Assembly (NCBI RefSeq): GCF_003611475.1
Contig: NZ_RAXT01000013.1
Coordinates: 1 to 64,000, forward strand
Length of the DNA stretch: 64,000 nucleotides
Reading direction: 5' to 3'
Origin: Acinetobacter rongchengensis
GTDB taxonomy: Bacteria; Pseudomonadota; Gammaproteobacteria; Pseudomonadales; Moraxellaceae
The number at the start of each line of letters is the position of its first letter. Positions within the stretch are counted from its first letter, which is position 1. A program made the translations under genes and the position numbers. The notes under the pieces are model-generated. The model saw only the letters and a program-made list of their open reading frames with translations, was not told the origin of the DNA and did no database searches. Below are positions 29,336 through 39,135 of the stretch, one piece after another.

Positions 29336-31114
29336 TTGGAATTTAAACGTTTACACGTTGCACTGATGGCTTGTGCAATGAGTTGTGGGGGAGTGGCGAT
29401 TGCAAAATCACCAGCGCAGCCAAATAAAGTCTTAAATTTGGCATTTGAAGCGCCAGATGATGGTTTTGATATGGTGAAAACCTATAATTTTTATAGCGGT
29501 AATATTGCTGAAGTGATTTTTGAACCGTTATTGAAATACGATTACCTTGCTCGTCCTGTCGTACTGGTTCCAAATACAGCGCAAGCAATGCCAAAAATTG
29601 AACAAGAAGGCAAAATCTATACCTTTAAAATTCGACCAGGTATTTATTTTTCAGCTGACCCTGCTTTTAAAGGCAAAGCCCGAGAGCTCACTGCACAAGA
29701 TTATATTTATTCAATACAACGTATTAGCGATCCTAAAAACCGTTCACCTGCATTTAATTTTATTGATGGAAAAATCGTAGGTATGGACCAAGCGGTTGCC
29801 AATGCCAATAAAACTGGGAAATTTGATTACGATGCGCCGATCGCAGGCTTAAAAGCTTTAGATCGTTATACTTTGCAATTCACTTTGACTCGTCCAGATT
29901 ATAATTTTCAATACATTCTTGCTTATGTCGCCTTTAGTGGGACTGCTAGGGAAGTTGTTGAGTTTTATGGTGATCGTGTGGGTCAACATCCTGTAGGAAC
30001 AGGGCCATACCAACTCAGTAAATATGTGCCTCGTAGTAAAATTGAATTGGTTGCAAACCCTGAATATCGTGGTTTTGTTTGGGATTTTAAATCGACTGGT
30101 ACGGCTTGGGATAACAAGTTAGTCAAACAAATGTCAGGCAAAAAAATGCCTCAAGTCGGTAAAGTCACGGTCAGTATTATCGAAGAAGAGCAGTCTCGTT
30201 GGTTAGCCTTTAAATCTGGACAATTGGATTTTGATAAATTGACCTCAAATGCGGTTCCGCAAGCTCTCAACGGTAATCAACTTAAACCAGAATTACAAAA
30301 ACAAGGTATTCAACATTTTCCCAATAAGGATGCTGAAATCACCTACACCATGTTCAACATGAAAGATCCGATTGTTGGTGGCTTTAGCTTAGATAAGATT
30401 GCTTTACGTCGTGCCATTAGCATGTCTTATAACCAAACTGAAGCGATAAAACAGCTTTATAAAGGTCAGGCGGTTAAGGCTGAAATGTTTATTCCAGATG
30501 GTGTACAAGGTAATAATCCAAAATATAGAAGCAGCGTGGGTTATAACCCCTTGTTGGCAAATAAGTTGCTCGATCGTTTTGGTTATAAAAAAGGCAAAGA
30601 TGGCTATCGTACTTTACCGAATGGCCAACCTTTAACGCTTAGATACAACACTGAAAATAGCTCAAGTTCAATTATTCATTCTGAGCTTTGGAAGAAAAAC
30701 CTAGATGCCATTGGGGTTCGTGTTGAATTCAAAGTCAGTAACTTTGCCGACAACATGAAAGAAGCCATGCAATGTAAATATATGATGTGGGGCGGTGCAT
30801 GGATTGCAGATTATCCTGAAGGAGAAAACTTCGCACAGTTATTGTATGGACCAAATTCTGCGCGTGGTAATTTAAGTTGTTATCAGTCAAAAGCTTATGA
30901 TGCACTTTATGATAAGGCGATGGTCTTATTACCTGAAAAACGATTACCTTTCTATGAACAAATGAACCGTCAAATAGAAGCGGATAATCCGTGGATTGTT
31001 CATACCACACGTGTTCGAAATTGGTTAATTCACCCTCAAGTGCAAGGTTATAAAGCTCATCCAATGATGAATACCACGTGGCAATATCTTGATGTACAAC
31101 CTGTCAAAAAATAA
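29336..31114 (+). CDS. Peptide ABC transporter substrate-binding protein (SBP family 5), first copy
   Basis: A 592-residue periplasmic binding protein of the DppA/OppA family, which captures di- or oligopeptides for an ABC importer. The signal peptide MEFKRLHVALMACAMSCGGVAIA is cleaved before KSPAQP; there is no lipobox cysteine at the cleavage site. Family landmarks are PVGTGPYQLSKY, the TFKIRPGIYFSADPAFKG block and IALRRAISMSYN. The start is TTG at 29336 with AGG seven bases upstream; no better start fits the signal peptide. It is followed 14 bp later by a second, related binding protein, the product of an old tandem duplication. Confidence 0.9.
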   Translation: MEFKRLHVALMACAMSCGGVAIAKSPAQPNKVLNLAFEAPDDGFDMVKTYNFYSGNIAEVIFEPLLKYDYLARPVVLVPNTAQAMPKIEQEGKIYTFKIRPGIYFSADPAFKGKARELTAQDYIYSIQRISDPKNRSPAFNFIDGKIVGMDQAVANANKTGKFDYDAPIAGLKALDRYTLQFTLTRPDYNFQYILAYVAFSGTAREVVEFYGDRVGQHPVGTGPYQLSKYVPRSKIELVANPEYRGFVWDFKSTGTAWDNKLVKQMSGKKMPQVGKVTVSIIEEEQSRWLAFKSGQLDFDKLTSNAVPQALNGNQLKPELQKQGIQHFPNKDAEITYTMFNMKDPIVGGFSLDKIALRRAISMSYNQTEAIKQLYKGQAVKAEMFIPDGVQGNNPKYRSSVGYNPLLANKLLDRFGYKKGKDGYRTLPNGQPLTLRYNTENSSSSIIHSELWKKNLDAIGVRVEFKVSNFADNMKEAMQCKYMMWGGAWIADYPEGENFAQLLYGPNSARGNLSCYQSKAYDALYDKAMVLLPEKRLPFYEQMNRQIEADNPWIVHTTRVRNWLIHPQVQGYKAHPMMNTTWQYLDVQPVKK

Positions 31115-31128
31115 CCATATTTAAGTTG

Positions 31129-32943
31129 ATGAAAATGATGAAGGACAATCTCAATCGGAAATTGAAGCAAATCGGGGTGAGTGTTTTGTTGGGAAGTCTG
31201 TTTCTCACGGGCACGATGAATGTATTTGCAAAAAGTCCAGCCGATCCAAATAAAGTTTTACGTTATGTTTTCCCTGTTGCTGAAACAGGTTTTGATCCTG
31301 CGGGAACACATGATTTGTATTCTGCGCATGTGCATAACTCTATTTTTGAAGGCTTATATACTTACGACTACTTAGCATCTCCTGCAAAGTTAACAACGCG
31401 TACAGCCGTGGCGATGCCTGAGGTCAGTAAAGATGGTTTGACCTATACTTTTAAAATTCAAAAAGGGATTTATTTTGCCAAAGATCCTGTATTTAAAGGC
31501 AAATCGCGTGAGTTAACGGCACAAGATTATGTCTATTCTTATAAACGTTTACTTGATCCAAGTTTACGTTCACCAAACAGTTGGTTACTTGATGACAAAA
31601 TCGTAGGGATGGATAAAGTCCTTGCGCAAGCTAAAAAAACAGGCAAGTTCAATTATGATATGCCTGTTGAAGGTTTATATGCCCCAGATCGCTATACTTT
31701 AGTGATCAAACTCAAACAACCGGATCAAAACTTCCCAATGTTATTGGCACATCAACCCGCGGGTGCTGTGGCAAGAGAAGTGATTGAGCATTATCGTGAT
31801 AAAGCAGGTTTTGCGATGGCAAATCCTGTCGGGACAGGACCTTATGTACTTGCTAAATGGACGCCGGGTTCACGTATTATTCTCAAAGCAAATCCAGACT
31901 TTCGTGGTTATGTTTGGGATTTTAAAGCCTCTTCACCTGAAGATCAGAAAATCGTCAATGCGATGAAAGGCAAAAAAATGCCTCAAATCGGTGTTGTTGA
32001 TATTCAAGTGATGGAAGAAGGGCAGTCTCGTTGGTTATCTTTCAGTAAAGATGAAACAGACCTTTTTGTTTTAGATGGTGAACTCACTGTTCAAGCAATT
32101 CAGGATGGTAAATTGAAACCTGAGTTAGCTAAAAAGGGCATTCAACTTTCTCGTATTGTTGATCCATCAATTGATTATCATTATTGGAATATGCAAAACC
32201 CTGTAGTGGGTGGATTGACCAAAGATAAGATCGCTTTGCGTCGAGCAATGGCGATGGCGTATTCGGCAGATAATCAAATTAAAATTTTGTTAAAAGGGGA
32301 TGCACAGAAACTGCAATACCCAATTCCTTATGGCATTGTGGGTCACGATCCAAATTATAAAACCAGCATTCCTTATTCAGTTAAAGCAGCTAATTTATTG
32401 TTAGACCGTTATAACTATAAAGTCGGTGCAGATGGTTGGCGAACATTGCCAAACGGCAAACCACTTGTGATTGAAATGACATTGTCAGGCAATACCTTGA
32501 AGAGCCAACAAGGTGCTGAGTTTTGGAAAAAGACTTTAGACAATATCAAAATCAAAATGACCACCAAGTCGATGCCTTTTGCTGAAGCTCTCAAAGCCGA
32601 AAAACAATGTAAAACCATGTTTAAAGGCTCCGCTTGGATTGCCGACTATCCTGATGCAGACAACTTTATGCAGTTGTTCTACAGCAAAAATATTCATGTC
32701 ACCAATAATGGCTGTATGAAAATTCCTGAATTTGACCGTTTATACGAACAAACCCAGAAAATGAATCCTGGGCCTGAACGTGATGCACTTTATCGCAAAA
32801 TGGCACGTATTCTTGAAGTGTATATGCCTGTTCAGATGGAATCGACCCGTTATAGAAATGCACTCGCCCAACCTCGTGTGATTGGATTTAAAAAACATCC
32901 AATTATTCCTTCTGAGTGGATGTATTTCGACATTAAAAAGTAA
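31129..32943 (+). CDS. Peptide ABC transporter substrate-binding protein (SBP family 5), second copy
   Basis: A 604-residue paralogue of the upstream protein with the same landmarks: signal peptide ending in NVFA before KSPADPNKVL, FKIQKGIYFAKDPVFKG, PVGTGPYVLAKW and IALRRAMAMAYS. The N-terminal half is visibly more alike between the copies than the ligand-contact regions, which suggests different peptide preferences. Several ATG codons (31129, 31135, 31138) are possible starts; I take the first ATG. It lies between the first copy and a secreted peptidase. Confidence 0.9.
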   Translation: MKMMKDNLNRKLKQIGVSVLLGSLFLTGTMNVFAKSPADPNKVLRYVFPVAETGFDPAGTHDLYSAHVHNSIFEGLYTYDYLASPAKLTTRTAVAMPEVSKDGLTYTFKIQKGIYFAKDPVFKGKSRELTAQDYVYSYKRLLDPSLRSPNSWLLDDKIVGMDKVLAQAKKTGKFNYDMPVEGLYAPDRYTLVIKLKQPDQNFPMLLAHQPAGAVAREVIEHYRDKAGFAMANPVGTGPYVLAKWTPGSRIILKANPDFRGYVWDFKASSPEDQKIVNAMKGKKMPQIGVVDIQVMEEGQSRWLSFSKDETDLFVLDGELTVQAIQDGKLKPELAKKGIQLSRIVDPSIDYHYWNMQNPVVGGLTKDKIALRRAMAMAYSADNQIKILLKGDAQKLQYPIPYGIVGHDPNYKTSIPYSVKAANLLLDRYNYKVGADGWRTLPNGKPLVIEMTLSGNTLKSQQGAEFWKKTLDNIKIKMTTKSMPFAEALKAEKQCKTMFKGSAWIADYPDADNFMQLFYSKNIHVTNNGCMKIPEFDRLYEQTQKMNPGPERDALYRKMARILEVYMPVQMESTRYRNALAQPRVIGFKKHPIIPSEWMYFDIKK

Positions 32944-32993
32944 GCAAAATTGAATGATGTAGAAAAATGAATAAATTGAAAATTGGAGAAAAC

Positions 32994-35003
32994 ATGAAAA
33001 CTCAAGCCTTTAAACTGACGACACTCTGTATGTTAAGCATGGGGATTAGCCAAGTTGCATTCGCTGATACTGTACGTAGTACTTTACCTAAGTTTCAGAC
33101 TAAAGATATTCCCGCTCAGTGTGATGCGACCATTGCAAAGACCAAAAAACAACTGACTGATTTTGAAAAAATTAAGTTAAAGAAGCATGCAGAGGCAGGG
33201 CCAATTTTAGCCAAATGGGATCAGATTTTTGCTGAGTTTGAAGATTTTTATGGGCCAATCAATTTATATAGTAATGTAGATCCGAGTGCAGACTTACGTA
33301 AGGCTGCTGAAGATTGTGAAGTGAAGATCAGCCAATTCCAAACTGAAGTTTATCAAAACTCAAAGCTCTATCAACAAATCAAAAAAACTAAAGCCAGCAA
33401 TGATATAGATGCTAAATACCGTCAAGATATTTTAGATGGATTTGAAGATACAGGGGTACAACTTCCTGCGAAAAAACAAGCACGTTTAAAAGTTATCTTG
33501 GATGAACTGACCAAGATTCAACAAGAATATGCACGTAATATTCGTGATAATCCTGAAAAATTAGAATTTACACCAGCAGAGCTCAAAGGATTACCTGACA
33601 GCTATATTGCTGCTTTAAAGAAAAATGATAAAGGGAACTATTTACTGGGTTTTGATTATCCAGAATATCGTCCATTTATGGAATTGGCGGATAATGATGA
33701 TGCGCGTAAGCGTTATCAAATCGCCTATACGCGTCGTGGTACAGAAAAGAATTTAGTTTTATTAAAACAAGCTATGGACTTACGTTATGAGCTTGCACAA
33801 TTATTCGGTCAGGCAAGCTATGCAGATTGGGCGCTTAGAAACCGTATGGCGAAAAACCCTGAAACTGTGAATAAGTTCTTAAATGAAGTACACAGTACCG
33901 TTGCACCTTTAGAGAAAAAAGAAGTACAAGCATTACGTGAGTTTAAAGCTGAAACCTTAAAAATTCCTGTAGAAAAAGCAGAAATTGATCGTTGGAGTGA
34001 AGGCTATTGGAGCGAGAAATTACGCCAAGCTAAATATAAGATTGATCAAGAAAAAATGCGTGAATATTTCCCAACCCAAGCATCTCAAGACTGGTTATTT
34101 GCGATTTCATCTGATTTATATGGTATTGAGTTTAAGCCTGCCAAAGTGGATGTTTGGCAAGATGAAGTGGAATATTATGACGTAACAGATAAAAAAACGG
34201 GTCAATTGCTCGGTGGCTTGTATATGGACAAATTCCCTCGTGAAGGGAAATATGGCCATGCTGCGGTTTGGGGTGTAAAAGGCGGCAGTACACTGACACA
34301 GCGTAAACCGATTTCGGCACTGGTGACGAATTTTAACCGTAAAGGTTTAAACAGTGATGAGTTGGAAACTTTTGTACATGAGTTTGGACATGCACTGCAT
34401 GGTATCTTGTCGAATACGCGTTATACCTCTCAATCAGGAACTGCAGTAGAGCGTGATTTTGTTGAAGCACCTTCTCAAATGTATGAAGAATGGGCGCGTC
34501 GTAAAGAGAGCTTATCTAAACTGGCTGATTATTGTAAACCTGCTTGCCCACGGATCGATGATGAGTTGATTGCCAAACTCAAAGCAGTGAATAATTATGG
34601 TCGTGGTCTGTTCTATTCGCGTCAAACTTTATATGCACAATTTGATATGGCATTACACACAGCAGACGCACTAAAAACTCAACCTTTAGATGTTTGGAAA
34701 AAACTTGAAGGCGTTACAGCTTTAGGTTATGTACCAACCACAGAATTCCCAGGTCAGTTTGGACATATCATGGGCGGTTACCAAGTCGGCTATTATGGTT
34801 ATATGTGGTCTGAGGTGATGGCTTTAGATATGTTGTCTGCGTTTGGAAATAACTTAAACAATCCAGAAGTCGGGCAACGTTATCGTCAAACGATTTTATC
34901 TCAAGGCGGTCAAAAGAAAGCATCGCAATTGGTGGTGGATTTCTTAGGTCGTGAACCTGATAACAAAGCTTTCTTTGATGAAATTACTGGTCAACGTGAT
35001 TAA
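32994..35003 (+). CDS. Secreted M3-family metallopeptidase (Dcp/oligopeptidase A type)
   Basis: A 669-residue zinc peptidase with the M3 motif HEFGH at residues 462-466 (nucleotides 34377-34391) and the downstream glutamate in FVEAPSQMYEEW. A signal peptide (MKTQAFKLTTLCMLSMGISQVAFA, cleavage before DTV) predicts a periplasmic enzyme. The ATG at 32994 is chosen because GGAG lies five bases upstream and it gives the signal peptide directly; an upstream ATG at 32967 would add nine residues. Sitting inside a peptide ABC operon, it likely trims imported peptides to a size the binding proteins and permease accept. Confidence 0.9.
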   Translation: MKTQAFKLTTLCMLSMGISQVAFADTVRSTLPKFQTKDIPAQCDATIAKTKKQLTDFEKIKLKKHAEAGPILAKWDQIFAEFEDFYGPINLYSNVDPSADLRKAAEDCEVKISQFQTEVYQNSKLYQQIKKTKASNDIDAKYRQDILDGFEDTGVQLPAKKQARLKVILDELTKIQQEYARNIRDNPEKLEFTPAELKGLPDSYIAALKKNDKGNYLLGFDYPEYRPFMELADNDDARKRYQIAYTRRGTEKNLVLLKQAMDLRYELAQLFGQASYADWALRNRMAKNPETVNKFLNEVHSTVAPLEKKEVQALREFKAETLKIPVEKAEIDRWSEGYWSEKLRQAKYKIDQEKMREYFPTQASQDWLFAISSDLYGIEFKPAKVDVWQDEVEYYDVTDKKTGQLLGGLYMDKFPREGKYGHAAVWGVKGGSTLTQRKPISALVTNFNRKGLNSDELETFVHEFGHALHGILSNTRYTSQSGTAVERDFVEAPSQMYEEWARRKESLSKLADYCKPACPRIDDELIAKLKAVNNYGRGLFYSRQTLYAQFDMALHTADALKTQPLDVWKKLEGVTALGYVPTTEFPGQFGHIMGGYQVGYYGYMWSEVMALDMLSAFGNNLNNPEVGQRYRQTILSQGGQKKASQLVVDFLGREPDNKAFFDEITGQRD

Positions 35004-35017
35004 AAGGAATTAATACT

Positions 35018-35956
35018 ATGTTGGCATATATCATACGCCGTATTTGGCAAATGATACCCACGATGTTGGGGGTTGTTTTGCTTATATTTTTCCTATTTAA
35101 CTGGGTCGGAGGCGATCCAGCTTATATTCTTGCAGGGAAAATGGCGAATCCAGAACAAATTGAAAATATCCGTCAACAATTGGGGGTAGATCAACCTTAT
35201 TACATCCAGTTATGGATATTTATCAAACAAATCGTCACTTTTGATTATGGTTTTAGTTGGAGTACAGGGGAGTCAGTATCTGACATTATCCTGACTCGCT
35301 TAGGGCCTTCACTCACCATATTGATTCCATTGGTTATTTTACAAACTGTGGTTTCTATTATCCTTGCTTTAGCCGTTGCAGCAGTACGAGGTTCTTTGAC
35401 TGATCGTATGGTGATGATGCTATGTACGATTGGTATGTCGATCAGTATTTTGGTGTATATCATTGTTTTTCAATACGGTTTGGCATACAAGCTCGGTTGG
35501 TTCCCAGTACAAGGCTGGAGTGATAGTCTGAGTGAGAACCTGTTTAAATACTCATTATTGCCTATTCTCATCATGTTAGTCGTGAGTATTGCACCGACTT
35601 TACGTTTATACCGTAGCTTTGTTTTAGATGAAGTCAATCAAGATTATGTGCGTACTGCACGTGCAAAAGGTGTCGGTGAAAGCCGTATTCTTGGCATACA
35701 TGTATTGCGTAATGCTTCGATTCCGATTGTTACAGATGTGATGGCGAGTTTACCAGCATTGTTGATTGGTGCATTTTTAATTGAACGTTTCTTTGGTATT
35801 CCGGGCATTGGGCGAGAAGTCATTATTGCAGTAGAGCGTAGTGATTTCCCAGTTATTAAAGCCATTACGGTTTATGTCGCTGCGGCAACCATGATTTTTA
35901 ACTTGATCGCTGACTTGATTTATAAAGTGATTGATCCACGTGTACAGTTGAAGTAG
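35018..35956 (+). CDS. Peptide ABC transporter permease, DppB type
   Basis: A 312-residue inner-membrane permease with six membrane helices and the ABC-permease coupling motif EVNQDYVRTARAKGVGESRIL near residue 205, followed by FLIERFFGIPGIG. The N-terminal MLAYIIRRIWQMIPTMLGVVLLIF is typical of DppB/OppB. It starts 14 bp after the peptidase gene and is followed 7 bp later by the DppC-type partner. Confidence 0.93.
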   Translation: MLAYIIRRIWQMIPTMLGVVLLIFFLFNWVGGDPAYILAGKMANPEQIENIRQQLGVDQPYYIQLWIFIKQIVTFDYGFSWSTGESVSDIILTRLGPSLTILIPLVILQTVVSIILALAVAAVRGSLTDRMVMMLCTIGMSISILVYIIVFQYGLAYKLGWFPVQGWSDSLSENLFKYSLLPILIMLVVSIAPTLRLYRSFVLDEVNQDYVRTARAKGVGESRILGIHVLRNASIPIVTDVMASLPALLIGAFLIERFFGIPGIGREVIIAVERSDFPVIKAITVYVAAATMIFNLIADLIYKVIDPRVQLK

Positions 35957-35963
35957 GTGAGCC

Positions 35964-37106
35964 ATGCTTGGAACTTTATTAAAAAGCAAAGCTGAAGCTC
36001 AAGATCATTCAGCTTCTCCTGGGTTATGGCGTTTAGCCATGCGTCGTTTAAAAGCAGATCGAATTGCGATGGTTTCGCTCTTTGTTGTGCTGTGTTATTT
36101 CGTGATGCTTATTCTGTCGATGTCTGGGTTAATTGCATCAAACTGGAATAAGGAAGTGGCTGTCAGCTATGCACCGCCTACATTTATAGGTGCGGAGCAA
36201 AACACTACTGATCCTGCTAAAAAGGCAGCTGTTGTTGAAGCATTGCCTGAAAATCCTGTCGACCCTTTAAAAGATGTGATTAAAGAGTTAAATACTCAAA
36301 TTGCGACTGAGCAAACTACTGGTGGCGTGATTGATTACTATGGGGTGCAAGACCCTTTGGCTGAAGATATGCAAGCCATTGATCAACAATTAGGTGGGCA
36401 TTTACTCGACCAGCAAACTGAATTAAAGCAAACTCTACCTTTTGGTGCGGACAAATGGGGGCAGGATGTTCTGCTTAAAACCATTAAAGGCGCTGAAACT
36501 TCAATTATTGTGGGCGTCGTTGCAGCCTTAGTTGCTGTTGTGATTGGGACAATTCTTGGGGCAATTGCCGGTTATTTTGGTGGTTGGGTCGATGATGTTC
36601 TGAACTGGTTTTACAATATTTTCACATCAATTCCTTATTTATTGTTGGTTCTCGCAATTGCAGCGGTATTACAACAAAAAGGGATTCTTTCCATCGTCCT
36701 GATTCTCGGGCTAACAGGTTGGACAGGGGTGTTTCGTTTAATTCGCGCAGAATATATGAAGCATACTTCTCGTGAGTATGTACTCGCAGCCAAGGCGATT
36801 GGGGTAAGTAACTATCGGCGTATGTTCGTACACATTTTCCCGAATGTAAGTCATATTGCTTTGGTGCAAATGTCGATTCTTGTGGTTGCATTCATTAAAT
36901 CAGAAGTTATTTTAAGCTTCTTAGGTTTTGGTGTTCCTGTTGGTGTAGTGTCATGGGGAAGTATGTTGAATGAAGCGCAAAGTGAATTGATTTTAGGAAA
37001 ATGGTGGCAATTGGTTGCAGCTTCAGTCGCAATGGCAATATTAGTAACAGCATTTTCAATGTTTACAGATGCATTGCGCGATGCATTAGACCCTAAACTC
37101 AAATAA
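35964..37106 (+). CDS. Peptide ABC transporter permease, DppC type, with long periplasmic insert
   Basis: A 380-residue partner permease; DppC/OppC proteins are usually about 300. The first membrane helix covers about 33-58 and the core permease domain starts near 178, with coupling motif SREYVLAAKAIGVSNYRRMF and C-terminal GSMLNEAQ. The extra length sits in the loop at 59-175 between helix 1 and the core, which is hydrophilic and predicted periplasmic, ending in the family motif LPFGADKWGQDVL. The insert could contact the binding proteins; that is inference. Confidence 0.92.
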   Translation: MLGTLLKSKAEAQDHSASPGLWRLAMRRLKADRIAMVSLFVVLCYFVMLILSMSGLIASNWNKEVAVSYAPPTFIGAEQNTTDPAKKAAVVEALPENPVDPLKDVIKELNTQIATEQTTGGVIDYYGVQDPLAEDMQAIDQQLGGHLLDQQTELKQTLPFGADKWGQDVLLKTIKGAETSIIVGVVAALVAVVIGTILGAIAGYFGGWVDDVLNWFYNIFTSIPYLLLVLAIAAVLQQKGILSIVLILGLTGWTGVFRLIRAEYMKHTSREYVLAAKAIGVSNYRRMFVHIFPNVSHIALVQMSILVVAFIKSEVILSFLGFGVPVGVVSWGSMLNEAQSELILGKWWQLVAASVAMAILVTAFSMFTDALRDALDPKLK

Positions 37107-37117
37107 GGAGCGTCAGA

Positions 37118-38857
37118 ATGTCAGAACAACAAACTACAACTTCTGCGCTGCTTCGTGTAGAAAATTTAAGTGTTAGCTTTAAAGGTGAAAATAAACAATT
37201 TATTGAAACAGTGAAGGGAATTTCTTTTGAAATTCCGCCGAATACGACGGTTGCACTCGTGGGCGAGTCGGGGAGTGGTAAATCGGTAACTTCACTTGCA
37301 ACAATGGGGTTGTTACCTGTAGGGCAGTCTCGAATTGCAGAACAAAGTAAAATCATTTTTGAAGGTATAGACTTACTCAGTTTACCGCCTAAGAAGATGC
37401 GAGAAATGTGTGGTAAAGAAATTGCCATGATTTTTCAGGAGCCAATGTCTTCATTGAACCCCGTTTTTACGGTAGGCGATCAAATTGCTGAGATTTTGCG
37501 CTTACATCTTAATATGGGGCGTAAACAAGCAAGACAACGTGCTTTAGAATTATTAAAGGAAGTCGGTATTCCTTCACCTGAAACTAAAATTGATGCATTC
37601 CCAAGTCAACTTTCAGGTGGTCAACAGCAACGTGTCATGATTGCTATGGCGATTGCTTGTGAGCCTAAGTTATTGATTGCGGATGAACCAACGACGGCAT
37701 TAGATGTCACCATTCAAAAACAAATTTTGGATTTGCTTGAAGACCTACGTAAACGCCGTCAGATGTCGATGCTGTTTATTACCCATGATTTAGCCTTGGT
37801 GAGTGAAATTGCAGATGAAGTGATTGTGATGCGTCATGGCGAAATTCGTGAACAAGGTTTAGCCAAAGATGTTTTGGAGCATCCTAAAGATGCTTATACC
37901 AAAGCATTGCTTATGTGTCGTCCTCAACTGTCACATCGACCATATCGTTTACCGATGATCAGTGACTTTATGAAGCGAGAAGGCGACCAATGGGTAGAGG
38001 CGCAGAATTTATCTGAGGCAAATCGGGCTGAACGTAGTCGTGGTTTGGTCGGCGATGAAGAGATTATTCTTGAAGTCCAAGACCTCAAGAAGTCATTTTA
38101 TAGTCGTAAAGGGCTTTTTGGAAAAGATGAGTTTAAAGCGGTAAAGGGTGCTTCTTTTAAACTGGCTAAGGGTAAAACTTTAGGTTTAGTTGGTGAATCT
38201 GGCTCGGGTAAGACCACGATTGGTTTATTGTTGATGCGTTTACAAGAATCAACGGGTGGAAAAGCATTATTTGAAGGTAAAGATATTTTAGCAATGTCTG
38301 AAAAAGAATTTGCTCAATATCAGCGTAAAATTCAAATCATTTTCCAAAATCCATATGCATCTTTGAATCCACGGTTTACAGTGGGACAAATTTTGATGGA
38401 GCCGATGCAAGTTCATCACATTGGTGCAAATGATGCAGAGCGTAAAAAAATGGCGCTTGAATTATTAGAGCGAGTGAGTTTGCCTGCACAAGCTTTTGAT
38501 CGTTATCCGCATGAGTTTTCAGGTGGTCAGCGCCAACGTATTGCGATTGCACGTTGCCTAACTTTGAAGCCTGAAATTTTAATTTGTGATGAATCAGTTT
38601 CTGCTTTAGATGTATCTGTACAAGCGCAAGTTTTGAATTTACTTCAAGATTTACAAGATGAGTTTGGCTTAAGCTACATTTTCATTTCGCATGATTTATC
38701 TGTTGTAAAGTATATTTCAGATCAAATTATGGTAATGAACCATGGTGATATTGTTGAAATTGAAAACTCGGATGAATTATATCGAGCGCCGAAACATGAG
38801 TACACCAAACGTTTATTGAGTGCTATTCCTCAAGGGAGTATTGAGCATATTGGTTAG
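37118..38857 (+). CDS. Peptide ABC transporter ATPase, fused DppD-DppF
   Basis: A 579-residue protein with two complete ABC ATPase domains joined in one chain, as in E. coli GsiA/YejF. Domain 1 (about 10-265) has Walker A GESGSGKS, signature LSGGQQQR and Walker B LLIADEPTTALD. Domain 2 (about 305-575) has GESGSGKTT, FSGGQRQR and ILICDESVSALD. Each half carries the oligopeptide-type C-terminal extension. It is the last gene of the operon, 11 bp after the permease. Confidence 0.94.
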   Translation: MSEQQTTTSALLRVENLSVSFKGENKQFIETVKGISFEIPPNTTVALVGESGSGKSVTSLATMGLLPVGQSRIAEQSKIIFEGIDLLSLPPKKMREMCGKEIAMIFQEPMSSLNPVFTVGDQIAEILRLHLNMGRKQARQRALELLKEVGIPSPETKIDAFPSQLSGGQQQRVMIAMAIACEPKLLIADEPTTALDVTIQKQILDLLEDLRKRRQMSMLFITHDLALVSEIADEVIVMRHGEIREQGLAKDVLEHPKDAYTKALLMCRPQLSHRPYRLPMISDFMKREGDQWVEAQNLSEANRAERSRGLVGDEEIILEVQDLKKSFYSRKGLFGKDEFKAVKGASFKLAKGKTLGLVGESGSGKTTIGLLLMRLQESTGGKALFEGKDILAMSEKEFAQYQRKIQIIFQNPYASLNPRFTVGQILMEPMQVHHIGANDAERKKMALELLERVSLPAQAFDRYPHEFSGGQRQRIAIARCLTLKPEILICDESVSALDVSVQAQVLNLLQDLQDEFGLSYIFISHDLSVVKYISDQIMVMNHGDIVEIENSDELYRAPKHEYTKRLLSAIPQGSIEHIG

Positions 38858-38879
38858 TGATTATTGAATTTGGGACAGG

Positions 38880-39112
38880 TAAAAAGCCACTCAAACGAGT
38901 GAATGTTGATCAAGTAACAGTAATTCAGTAGTTACTCATCCTAAGAATCTCCCCTAACCCCTCTTTAAAAAAGAGGGGGAACTACTGAGAATTTAAAATA
39001 ATTTTAGATTCTTGGTACTCCCTCCTTTATCAAAGGTGAGGAGTATGCTCCGCAAGGGGGAGGATTAAAAAAGACTTAACTGATCAGCATTACTCAAATG
39101 AGTGGCTTTTTA
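38880..39112. terminator. Bidirectional terminator stem split by a repeat element
   Basis: The left arm at about 38880-38917 (AAAAAGCCACTCA...GAGTGAATG.TGATCA) is repeated in inverse orientation at about 39073-39112 (TGATCAGCATTACTC...TGAGTGGCTTTTTA). The arms would form a long stem ending in T-runs on both strands, suited to terminate both the dpp-type operon and rluB. Each arm also has a local CACTC/GAGTG hairpin. About 150 bp, including a palindromic repeat, now separates the arms. Confidence 0.5.
38946..39066. repeat. Dispersed palindromic repeat, copy at 39.0 kb
   Basis: About 120 bp bounded by CTAAGAATCTCCCCTAACCC on the left and GGGGGAGGATTAAAAAA on the right, which are imperfect inverses. 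Internal hairpins are CCCCTCTTT-AAA-AAAGAGGGG and GGAG-TAT-GCTCC. A related element with the same ends lies at 53588-53695. The GCTCCGCAAGG core is shared with the 12.2 kb region. Confidence 0.65.
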
Positions 39113-39135
39113 TTCAGATTCAAAGTTTTAACGAA

